A stretch of DNA of 64,000 nucleotides, from the NCBI GenBank assembly GCA_002966495.1, contig CP016490.1, positions 434,001-498,000 of the forward strand. The letters are read 5' to 3'. Origin of the DNA: Halomonas sp. GFAJ-1. GTDB taxonomy: Bacteria > Pseudomonadota > Gammaproteobacteria > Pseudomonadales > Halomonadaceae. Within the stretch, counting starts at the first letter, position 1. Each line of letters starts with the position of its first letter. Below, in pieces: positions 48,224-56,291 of this stretch. Made by a program: the position numbers and the translations under genes. The notes beneath the pieces were generated by a model that saw only the letters and a program-made list of their open reading frames with translations, did not search any database and had not been told where the DNA came from.

Positions 48224-50956
48224 ATGAGCAAGATACCCGATACGCAGCATACGTTAGAAGTGGGCAGCCAGACGTACCACTATTACAGCCTGCCCAAAGC
48301 CGCTGAAGCCCTCGGCAATATCGACCGGCTTCCCAAAACGCTCAAAATTCTACTCGAAAACCAACTGCGCTTTGCCGATGATGAAAGTGTCGACGTCGAC
48401 GACATGCAGGCGCTGGTAGATTGGCAAAAAGAGGCGAAATCCAGCCGCGAAATCGGCTACCGCCCTGCGCGGGTGTTGATGCAGGATTTCACTGGCGTAC
48501 CCGGCGTTGTAGATTTAGCATCGATGCGCGCCGCCGTTGAAAAGCTTGGCGAAGATCCCGCACGTATCAACCCCCTTTCCCCCGTTGACTTGGTCATCGA
48601 CCACTCGGTCATGGTCGACAAGTTTGGCAACGCAGCAGCGTTCCAAGAGAACGTCGACATCGAAATGCAGCGCAATGGCGAGCGCTACGAGTTTCTGCGC
48701 TGGGGCCAGCAGGCGTTTGATAACTTCAGCGTTGTGCCCCCTGGCACCGGCATTTGTCACCAGGTTAACCTGGAGTACCTAGGCCGCACCGTATGGACGA
48801 AAGAGGAGGACGGCAAAACCCTTGCCTACCCAGACACCCTCGTTGGCACCGATTCTCACACCACCATGATTAACGGCCTAGGCGTACTGGGTTGGGGTGT
48901 GGGCGGCATCGAAGCCGAAGCCGCCATGCTGGGCCAGCCAGTCTCCATGCTGATACCCGAGGTCATTGGCTTCAAGCTGACCGGCAAGCTGCGCGAAGGC
49001 ATTACCGCCACCGACCTAGTGCTTACTGTTACCGAAATGCTGCGCAAAAAAGGCGTGGTAGGTAAATTTGTTGAGTTCTACGGCGATGGCCTAAAAGACC
49101 TGCCATTAGCTGACCGAGCGACGATTGCCAACATGGCTCCTGAATATGGCGCCACCTGCGGCTTCTTCCCCGTGGATGACGAAACACTCAACTATCTGCG
49201 CTTAACCGGCCGTGAAGACCAGCAGGTTGCTTTGGTAGAGGCGTACAGCAAAGCCCAGGGCCTGTGGCGCGAGCCAGATGATGAGCCGATCTTCACCGAC
49301 TCTCTCAGCCTGGACATGACCGAAGTAGAAGCAAGCCTCGCAGGCCCTAAACGCCCCCAAGACCGGGTGGCACTAAAGGATATGGCGGGAGCCTTCGACA
49401 AGTTCATGCAAGAGGACACCAACGCCGATTCAACCGCAAAAGGGAAGCTCTCCTCAGAAGGCGGGCAAACCGCGGTGGGCGCTGATCGTAGCTTTAAGCA
49501 TGACACCAGCCAAGACGTAAAACTCAACGACCAAGATTTCAACCTTGACCCTGGGGCGGTGGTCATTGCCGCGATTACCTCCTGTACCAACACCTCCAAC
49601 CCCAGCGTGATGATGGCGGCAGGGCTGCTGGCCCGCAACGCACGTAAAAAAGGCTTAACCACCAAACCCTGGGTGAAAACCTCGCTCGCGCCCGGCTCTA
49701 AAGTCGTCACCGACTATTTGGCCGCAGCCAATTTAAGCGACGACCTGAACGCCCTGGGCTTTAACCTCGTCGGCTATGGCTGCACTACCTGTATCGGTAA
49801 CTCGGGGCCGCTGCCCGATGAGATTGAAACCGCGATTAACAACGGTGACTTAGCCGTTGCCTCGGTGCTCTCGGGTAACCGTAACTTTGAAGGTCGCGTT
49901 CACCCGCTAGTTAAAACCAACTGGCTGGCCTCACCGCCCCTAGTGGTTGCTTACGCGCTGGCAGGCAACGTGCAGTGCAACTTAACCACCGACCCACTGG
50001 GCCATGATGACGACGGCAGCCCGGTGTACCTGAAAGATATCTGGCCTTCTCAAGCGGATATCGCAGGCGCGGTTGAGAAAGTCAATACAGAGATGTTCCG
50101 TAAAGAGTACGGCGCGGTGTTTGAAGGCGACGATACTTGGAAAGCAATCAAGGTTCCCGAAAGTAAGGTTTACCAGTGGCCGGAGTCAACCTACATCCAG
50201 CACCCGCCTTTCTTTGAAGGCATGCAGCGCGAACCCGACGCTATTGAAGATGTGAAGGGCGCCCGAGTACTCGCCATGCTGGGCGACTCAGTGACCACCG
50301 ACCACATCTCACCTGCTGGTTCTATTAAACCTGACAGCCCTGCTGGACGTTACTTGCAGGAGCACGGTGTAAAGCCCGTTGACTTTAACTCCTACGGCTC
50401 TCGTCGTGGCAACCATGAAGTGATGATGCGCGGCACCTTCGCCAACGTGCGCATTAAAAACGAGATGCTGGATGGCGTGGTGGGCGGCGAAACGCGCCAC
50501 GTACCTAGCGGGGAACAGATGGCGATTTACGACGCCGCCATGAAGTACAAAGAGGAAGGCGTACCGCTGGTGGTTATTGCAGGTAAAGAGTACGGCACCG
50601 GCTCCTCGCGGGATTGGGCGGCCAAAGGCACGCGCTTATTAGGCGTGCGCGCGGTGATTGCCGAATCCTTCGAGCGCATTCACCGCTCTAACCTAATCGG
50701 CATGGGAGTAGTACCGCTGCAGTTCCCCGAAGGAGAAAGCCGCGAAACGCTAGGGCTGACCGGCGATGAGGAGGTTTCTATCGCTGGCTTAAGCGATTTA
50801 AGCCCCGGTGGCACAGTGCAAGTCGTGATCAAAAACGGTGACGGCGAACGTACCGTTGATGCCAAGTGCCGAATTGATACGGTCAACGAACTGGCTTACT
50901 ACCGCCACGGTGGTATCCTTCACTACGTGCTGCGCAAAATGATCGGCGCAGCCTAA
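48224..50956 (+). CDS. acnA: Aconitate hydratase A
   Basis: A 910-residue [4Fe-4S] enzyme of the TCA and glyoxylate cycles, AcnA/IRP1 type. Cluster ligands are at about Cys454 (ITSCTNTSNPSV), Cys520 and Cys523 (GCTTCIGNSGPL). Substrate-binding signatures GTDSHTTMINGLGVLGWGVG and GSSRDWAAKGTRLLGV are intact. AGAGGAGAAGGCC precedes the ATG. Compared with E. coli AcnA (891) the length is normal, with some extra residues around 390-430, a polar stretch. It is monocistronic with a strong terminator and can bind mRNA when apo, in known homologues. Confidence 0.97.
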   Translation: MSKIPDTQHTLEVGSQTYHYYSLPKAAEALGNIDRLPKTLKILLENQLRFADDESVDVDDMQALVDWQKEAKSSREIGYRPARVLMQDFTGVPGVVDLASMRAAVEKLGEDPARINPLSPVDLVIDHSVMVDKFGNAAAFQENVDIEMQRNGERYEFLRWGQQAFDNFSVVPPGTGICHQVNLEYLGRTVWTKEEDGKTLAYPDTLVGTDSHTTMINGLGVLGWGVGGIEAEAAMLGQPVSMLIPEVIGFKLTGKLREGITATDLVLTVTEMLRKKGVVGKFVEFYGDGLKDLPLADRATIANMAPEYGATCGFFPVDDETLNYLRLTGREDQQVALVEAYSKAQGLWREPDDEPIFTDSLSLDMTEVEASLAGPKRPQDRVALKDMAGAFDKFMQEDTNADSTAKGKLSSEGGQTAVGADRSFKHDTSQDVKLNDQDFNLDPGAVVIAAITSCTNTSNPSVMMAAGLLARNARKKGLTTKPWVKTSLAPGSKVVTDYLAAANLSDDLNALGFNLVGYGCTTCIGNSGPLPDEIETAINNGDLAVASVLSGNRNFEGRVHPLVKTNWLASPPLVVAYALAGNVQCNLTTDPLGHDDDGSPVYLKDIWPSQADIAGAVEKVNTEMFRKEYGAVFEGDDTWKAIKVPESKVYQWPESTYIQHPPFFEGMQREPDAIEDVKGARVLAMLGDSVTTDHISPAGSIKPDSPAGRYLQEHGVKPVDFNSYGSRRGNHEVMMRGTFANVRIKNEMLDGVVGGETRHVPSGEQMAIYDAAMKYKEEGVPLVVIAGKEYGTGSSRDWAAKGTRLLGVRAVIAESFERIHRSNLIGMGVVPLQFPEGESRETLGLTGDEEVSIAGLSDLSPGGTVQVVIKNGDGERTVDAKCRIDTVNELAYYRHGGILHYVLRKMIGAA

Positions 50957-50981
50957 GGGTAAAACCTACCAATGCTTGCAT

Positions 50982-51009
50982 GCCCCCACCTCGGTGGGGG
51001 CTTTTTTTT
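50982..51009 (+). terminator. Terminator between acnA and the malic enzyme gene
   Basis: GCCCCCACC/GGTGGGGGC stem followed by T8, 25 nt after the acnA stop. Confidence 0.92.
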
Positions 51010-51032
51010 GCGTTCAGGCGTCGCTTCTACAA

Positions 51033-52712
51033 TTAGAACGCGCGACGGCGGTAGGTACGGTACTCCGGCGACCAGCTCGCGCTTTCAATCCGCTCACGCA
51101 GCTCCGTACCGCTGGTTTTGAGCGCCACGCCGTTTTGCTGTGCTTGCGCCGCCACCTCAAAAGCAATCGATTTACTGATATCGCGGATACGCGACAGCGG
51201 CGGCAACAGCGCACCTTTACCCTCTTTAACAATCGGCGCCTCGCGTGCAAGCGCACGGGAAGCGCTCATTAACATCTCATCCGTAACACGGCTCGCGCGC
51301 GCTGCCACTACACCCAGGCCAATGCCGGGGAAAATATAGGCATTGTTGCACTGGGCGATGGGGTAAGTGCGCCCGTTATGCACCACCGGCGCAAAGGGGC
51401 TACCGGTGGCGACCAGTGCTTGGCCATCGGTCCAGCGAATAACGTCTTCGGGGACGGCCTCTGCCTGAGAGGTGGGGTTCGAAAGCGGCATAATGACCGG
51501 GTGCTCGCAGCCCGCATGCATGGTGCGCACCACCTGCTCGGTGAAGATGCCCCGCTGGCCACATACGCCAATCAACACCGTCGGTTTAATGTGAGCGATG
51601 GTCTCTTCCAAGCCTTGGCCGTTCCAGCCAGCCACTAACCCAGGGTCGTGGGCTAAGCGGCGTTGGAAATCCCGCTGCCAAGACTGATCCGATGTCATTA
51701 AGCCTTCACGATCAACGACAAAAATGCGTGCGCGCGCCTCGCTTTCCGTCAACCCCTCGGCTTGCATCGACACAATCACCTGCTCAGCAATGCCGCAGCC
51801 CGCTGAACCGCCGCCGACAAACACCACACGCTGCTGGGCGATCGTTTCTTCACGGGCCTGGCATGCCGCCATCAGGGTGCCCACCACCACAGAAGCGGTG
51901 CCCTGCACATCGTCGTTGAAGCAGCATAGCTCATCACGGTAGCGCTCCAGCAGTGGCACCGCGTTGGCCTGGGCGAAATCCTCAAACTGCAGTAGCACGT
52001 TAGGCCAACGACGTTTCACAGCGGTAATAAACTCCGCCATAAAGGCGTCGTACTCTTCTTGCCCTACCCGCTCATGGCGCCAGCCCATATACATCGGGTC
52101 ATCCAGCAGTGCTTTATTATTGGTGCCCACATCAATCATGATCGGCAGTGTATACGCCGGGCTAATGCCGCCGCAGGCGGTATACAGCGCCAGCTTACCA
52201 ATGGGGATTCCCATGCCGCCGATACCCTGGTCACCTAAGCCTAGAATCCGCTCGCCATCGGTCACCACGATCACTTTGACGTTATCTTTGGTGGCACTGC
52301 GCAGAATATCATCCAAATACTCGCGATCCGGATAGCTGATAAACAGCCCCCGGTGGTTGCGGTAAATGTTAGAGAACTCCTGGCACGCCTTCCCCACCGT
52401 AGGCGTATAGATAATCGGCAGCATCTCTTCTAAGTGCTGAGAAACCAAACGGAAGTAAAGCGTTTCGTTATCGTCTTGGATAGCGCGCAGATGAATATGC
52501 TTTTCAAGGTCGCTATTGCACTGCTGGTACTGGCGGTACGCCCGCTCTAGCTGGTCATCAATGGTTTCTACTTTTTGGGGCAGTAAACCCATCAAATTAA
52601 AGGCCAGCCGCTCTTCTTGAGTAAACGCGCTGCCTTTGTTCAATAGCGGCATTTCGAGTAAAGAAGGACCAGCGTAAGGAAGGTACAAGGGGCGTTTATT
52701 TGGGGTGGTCAT
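51033..52712 (-). CDS. maeA: NAD-dependent malic enzyme (MaeA/SfcA)
   Basis: A 559-residue malic enzyme, close in length to E. coli MaeA (565). It decarboxylates malate to pyruvate. The malate/metal region YTPTVGKACQEFSNIYRNHRG, the catalytic segment GERILGLGDQGIGGMGIPIGKL and the divalent-metal residues in FEDFAQANA and FNDDVQGTA are typical; the NAD fold motif VFVGGGSAGCGIAEQ follows. The ATG has GAGAG upstream. It is convergent with acnA and its 5' leader carries a perfect 18-bp inverted repeat. NAD preference is by family resemblance. Confidence 0.95.
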   Translation of the reverse strand: MTTPNKRPLYLPYAGPSLLEMPLLNKGSAFTQEERLAFNLMGLLPQKVETIDDQLERAYRQYQQCNSDLEKHIHLRAIQDDNETLYFRLVSQHLEEMLPIIYTPTVGKACQEFSNIYRNHRGLFISYPDREYLDDILRSATKDNVKVIVVTDGERILGLGDQGIGGMGIPIGKLALYTACGGISPAYTLPIMIDVGTNNKALLDDPMYMGWRHERVGQEEYDAFMAEFITAVKRRWPNVLLQFEDFAQANAVPLLERYRDELCCFNDDVQGTASVVVGTLMAACQAREETIAQQRVVFVGGGSAGCGIAEQVIVSMQAEGLTESEARARIFVVDREGLMTSDQSWQRDFQRRLAHDPGLVAGWNGQGLEETIAHIKPTVLIGVCGQRGIFTEQVVRTMHAGCEHPVIMPLSNPTSQAEAVPEDVIRWTDGQALVATGSPFAPVVHNGRTYPIAQCNNAYIFPGIGLGVVAARASRVTDEMLMSASRALAREAPIVKEGKGALLPPLSRIRDISKSIAFEVAAQAQQNGVALKTSGTELRERIESASWSPEYRTYRRRAF

Positions 52713-53036
52713 GAGCGCTCTCTACTTTATATATCGATACACTGTGTTTCATGCTGGCACTGTCGGCGCTTTACTGCACAGCAACAAAGCGCCGACAGTG
52801 CCACCAAATGTAGTAATGTACCACGGAGAGGTGTTTAACGTAGCCAATGTTGTATTTTTACAACAGCATCTATGCCTGTGTGACTAGCAGTGCAAACGTC
52901 AAGCACCCACCACTGCTCCCGCTCTTTATTTTTTACTCACAAAACATACGATTAGCCTGCCCCGGCACACACTGCGCTGTACAGAATCACTCGGCTAAAC
53001 TGGTCATCCCACTATGGCGCCCCCCGTTTAAACGAA
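52713..53036. other. Intergenic region between malic enzyme and YeeE/YedE genes
   Basis: No gene is supported here. It holds the inverted repeat at 52755-52803 near the malic enzyme start. The rest (52804-53036) is ordinary AT-richer sequence with a few short dyads such as GTTGTA-TTTT-TACAAC (52850-52865). Promoters for the malic enzyme gene should be in this stretch, but I could not pick a convincing one. Confidence 0.6.
52755..52803. repeat. Perfect 18-bp inverted repeat upstream of maeA
   Basis: TGGCACTGTCGGCGCTTT and AAAGCGCCGACAGTGCCA flank a 13-nt loop; the near arm is 43 nt from the maeA ATG. In RNA it would be a very stable hairpin in the leader; in DNA it would be a cruciform or operator. 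No T-run follows on either strand that would make a standard terminator. Confidence 0.8.
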
Positions 53037-53077
53037 AATGCCCCAGCGCTGTCGGTTAGGAACCGCGCCGGGGCATT
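53037..53077 (-). terminator. Probable terminator after the YeeE/YedE gene
   Basis: The stem AATGCCCC-x-GCGC / GCGC-x-GGGGCATT with a 15-nt loop stands 41 nt past the stop. It is followed by TTCGTTTAAAC, a weak T-tract. Confidence 0.55.
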
Positions 53078-53117
53078 AACATCGCCACGTTAATCAACAA
53101 TCACGCGGTATTAGGCA

Positions 53118-54329
53118 TTAACAGCTTTTGGCAACAGGCTTGCGCCCTTCCACGCCGTCAAAGAAAAACGGGCGCAGCTTAACCCCCACCATATTCCCGG
53201 CGAAAGCCGCAACCATCCATACCCAGCCATGCAAGCTGCCGGACGCAATACCACTGAAGTAAGCGCCAATGTTGCAGCCAAACGCTAAGCGTGCCCCGTA
53301 GCCCAGCAGAATGCCGCCAATCACGGCGGCCAGTACGGATTTAAACGGGATACGGAAGTTAGGTGCAAAACGGCCTGCCAAGCTTGCCGCCGCCAGCGCC
53401 CCCAGCATAATGCCTACGTTCATTACCGTGGTAATGTCGCTCCACACGCTGGCTTCTAACGCGGCGGCGTTGCCCGGCGCTTGCCAATAGCCCCACTGGC
53501 TAACATCGCCACCCACTAGCTCAAAGCCTTTAGCCCCCCACAGCGCAAAGGCTGCCGTAATGCCCCATGGGCGCCCCGCCAGTGCCAGCGTTGCGAAGTT
53601 CAGCAGTGCCAGTGCTACCGCACCGGCCACCAACGGCCACGGGCCGGTAAGCCACCGCTCTACGCCGGGCTTATCAATCATCGGCGCCTGCTCTAACTGC
53701 CCGTGGCGGCGTTTTTCCATAATCACCGTAAACACAGCAATGGCCGCAAACAGCACCAGGCTGATGCTGATTCCGCCGCCGACACCCGCCACATTCACCA
53801 GCGATACGGGTTGAAACGCAGGCAAGCTTTGCCACCATGCAAAATGCGCAGAACCAATCACCGAACCAACAATAAAGAACAGCAGCGTAATGAGCATGCG
53901 GGCATTACCGCCACCGGCGGTGAACAGCGTGCCCGACGCACAGCCGCCGCCTAACTGCATCCCCACCCCAAAGATAAACGCCCCAAACAGTACCGAAATA
54001 CCAATAGGTGAGACAAAGCCGCGTACCTCGGTACCAAACAGCGTGCCCGCACCCAGCGCCGGGAAAAACAGCACCACCGCAATGGCCAGCATGATCATTT
54101 GGGCGCGAAGGCCACGCCCGCGGCGCTCAGTGATAAACACCCGCCATGCAGCGGTAAAGCCAAACGCCGCATGGTATAGCACCATGCCTAGTAGGCCACC
54201 CACAATCATAAGCAGGCCCGTATTGGCGCTAAACACCACGCCAATGACCAACGCTCCCAACACAATCGCCGCCGTGGCGAGTAGCGGCACACGATAGTTC
54301 GTGGAAACCGCTGCAGAGGTTATAGCCAT
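53118..54329 (-). CDS. YeeE/YedE-family sulfur-compound transporter
   Basis: A 403-residue membrane protein with about 10 hydrophobic segments and the two YeeE/YedE (DUF395) half-repeats. The conserved Cys of each half is visible: GMQLGGGCASGTLFTAGGG and ARLAFGCNIGAYFSGIASGS. E. coli YeeE (TsuA) imports thiosulfate through these Cys residues. The C-terminus ends in Cys, again typical. No tusA/yeeD gene is adjacent, unlike many members. A hairpin at 54353-54379 precedes the start. The periplasmic sulfurtransferase pair at 9-10 kb would suit thiosulfate handling, but there is no direct link. Confidence 0.9.
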   Translation of the reverse strand: MAITSAAVSTNYRVPLLATAAIVLGALVIGVVFSANTGLLMIVGGLLGMVLYHAAFGFTAAWRVFITERRGRGLRAQMIMLAIAVVLFFPALGAGTLFGTEVRGFVSPIGISVLFGAFIFGVGMQLGGGCASGTLFTAGGGNARMLITLLFFIVGSVIGSAHFAWWQSLPAFQPVSLVNVAGVGGGISISLVLFAAIAVFTVIMEKRRHGQLEQAPMIDKPGVERWLTGPWPLVAGAVALALLNFATLALAGRPWGITAAFALWGAKGFELVGGDVSQWGYWQAPGNAAALEASVWSDITTVMNVGIMLGALAAASLAGRFAPNFRIPFKSVLAAVIGGILLGYGARLAFGCNIGAYFSGIASGSLHGWVWMVAAFAGNMVGVKLRPFFFDGVEGRKPVAKSC

Positions 54330-54352
54330 AATTCACCTTCTCGAAACGCCAA

Positions 54353-54379
54353 AAGCGCCTGCTAGAAAAGCAGGCGCTT
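54353..54379 (-). other. 11-bp hairpin ahead of the YeeE/YedE gene
   Basis: AAGCGCCTGCT/AGCAGGCGCTT with 5-nt loop, about 24 nt upstream of the start codon, could be in the 5' leader or terminate an upstream transcript. No clear T-run. Confidence 0.5.
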
Positions 54380-54477
54380 GGCTCAATGGTATAATCGTTA
54401 AAGCCTACCGCTGGCAGCAGACCGCTGGAAATTCTTTATCTAACAGTGCATATATCAAAAAAGAATATACTTCCCCC

Positions 54478-56202
54478 TCACACTACCGCTTCGACCACCT
54501 GGTTGCGCCCAGCACGCTTTGCTTGATATAAGGCGAGATCCAGCCGCTTAATGCACTGGGAAGGGGTATCGTCAGCATGTAACAGGGTAACGCCTAAACT
54601 AGCCGTAATCGCTCCTGCGCTAAAAGTGTGCTCAGCGATTAACTGCCGTAAGCGCTCTGCTAGCTGGAACCCATCAGCGAGGGTCGTATCAGACAACAGC
54701 ATGACGAACTCCTCACCACCCCAGCGGGCAAGCAAGTCTTGCACCCGCAGGTGTTGCTGAAGTAGCCGAGTGATGTCAATCAGCACCTGGTCGCCCACAT
54801 CGTGGCCGTAGGTATCGTTGACTAACTTAAAGTGGTCGATATCCAGCAAGATCAGCGCCGTGTTAACCCCACTACGCCGACGCCTAGCGAGGGCTTTATC
54901 GACTTCCTCATCGAAACGTTTACGGTTATAAATGCCCGTCAGGTGGTCGGTAACAGCACTGTGCGCAAGCTGCGCTTCTAGGCGTTTTTGCGCGGAAATA
55001 TCGCGGATCATCGAGGATGTCTGCGCGACCCGGCCACTATCATCGTAATGAACAATAATGACCTGGGAAACAGGCACTTCCTCACCTGAAGAGGTTAACA
55101 GCGCCGTCTCGCCTTGCCAAAGGCCGTCGCGCAGAGCGGTTGGCAAGGCCTCCTGCTCAATGCGCTGCGCCGCCCACTCTGGATGAAAGCGGCGAATGGT
55201 CGCTGAAAGACTGCCTGTCTCTTCAGGCAAGCCATAACGCTGCCAACCGCACTGTAGGTCATCGTCTTTTTTCACACACGTGGTGGGCAGGCCATGAAAG
55301 CGCCGTCCGGCGTTGTTCATATACAGCATGGCGCCGTCCGGGCCATGCATCGTGATGAGGTCGGAGGTGCTGTCGAGAATCGCCACTAAACGGCGCAAGT
55401 TATTCTCAAGGTTGGTTTGTTCGGTTATATCCTGCACGGAGCCTAGCATCCTAAGTGCCCGACCGTGTGGGTCGAACTCTATCTGGCCCCGCTCATGAAC
55501 CGTGCGCTCCTGCCCATCCGGGCGCACAATGCGGTGTATCACCTCATAAGGCGCCCCTCGCATGGCGCGATTAAACGCTGCCTGCACCCGCTCCCGGTCA
55601 TCCGGGTGCACTGTTAGTAGAAATAGATCGTGGGTTATCGGCTCATCACGGGGGCGGCCAAAGATGTGATAGACCTGCTCGCACCAGCATATCTCGCCGC
55701 TCTCAAAATCAGACACCCAATTACCTATCTGGGCAATACGGTGCACATCAAGCAGGTCTTTCTCTCGCTGTAACAGCGCATTACGCTGGGCCTCACGCTC
55801 GCTGATGTCGCGAATCGTGGCCTGTAAGACAACGCCATCCGGCAGTTTCAGCCGGGAAAGCATAATCTCCGCCGGAAACTCCCTACCATTGAGGTCGCGA
55901 AGCCACCACTCCAGCGCCATTTCGCCTTTGCTAAACGCTTGCTGAATATAGGCATTGCCCAGCGCTTCACTGCACTGGCCACTGGGCTGTGTTGGCGGTG
56001 AGAAACAGAGGATATCCAACGCAAGCAACTGGGCACGATCTTCAATAGCCAATAGCGCCAACGCAGAGGGGTTAGCGTCAACAAGACGTCCGTGCTTAAA
56101 AAATAGAATTGCTTCGCGGGATTGCATAAACGCCGCCCAGTAACGTTTGAGCAGCGCTAATTCGGCGATGTTGCTGGAGCCGCCCTGAAGCATTGTGTCC
56201 AT
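54478..56202 (-). CDS. PAS-domain diguanylate cyclase
   Basis: A 574-residue soluble protein with three PAS/PAC sensor modules (about 17-135, 145-265, 270-400) and a C-terminal GGDEF domain. The active-site motif is intact as GGEEF, and an inhibitory RxxD site (RVQD) stands five residues before it, so it should make cyclic-di-GMP under product feedback. The segment LTGIYNRKRFDEEV starts the domain. No membrane segment is present, so sensing is intracellular (redox, heme or flavin are possible; no clear ligand residues). It follows the MHYT-EAL gene by 89 nt on the same strand and may be co-transcribed. Confidence 0.93.
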   Translation of the reverse strand: MDTMLQGGSSNIAELALLKRYWAAFMQSREAILFFKHGRLVDANPSALALLAIEDRAQLLALDILCFSPPTQPSGQCSEALGNAYIQQAFSKGEMALEWWLRDLNGREFPAEIMLSRLKLPDGVVLQATIRDISEREAQRNALLQREKDLLDVHRIAQIGNWVSDFESGEICWCEQVYHIFGRPRDEPITHDLFLLTVHPDDRERVQAAFNRAMRGAPYEVIHRIVRPDGQERTVHERGQIEFDPHGRALRMLGSVQDITEQTNLENNLRRLVAILDSTSDLITMHGPDGAMLYMNNAGRRFHGLPTTCVKKDDDLQCGWQRYGLPEETGSLSATIRRFHPEWAAQRIEQEALPTALRDGLWQGETALLTSSGEEVPVSQVIIVHYDDSGRVAQTSSMIRDISAQKRLEAQLAHSAVTDHLTGIYNRKRFDEEVDKALARRRRSGVNTALILLDIDHFKLVNDTYGHDVGDQVLIDITRLLQQHLRVQDLLARWGGEEFVMLLSDTTLADGFQLAERLRQLIAEHTFSAGAITASLGVTLLHADDTPSQCIKRLDLALYQAKRAGRNQVVEAVV

Positions 56203-56291
56203 TCAGTCGTCCTTCCTAAGCACAATAAGCATCTAATTTTTGTTATGCACTTTATCATTTTGTGACTGCAATAGGTTAAGAAAACCTCATA

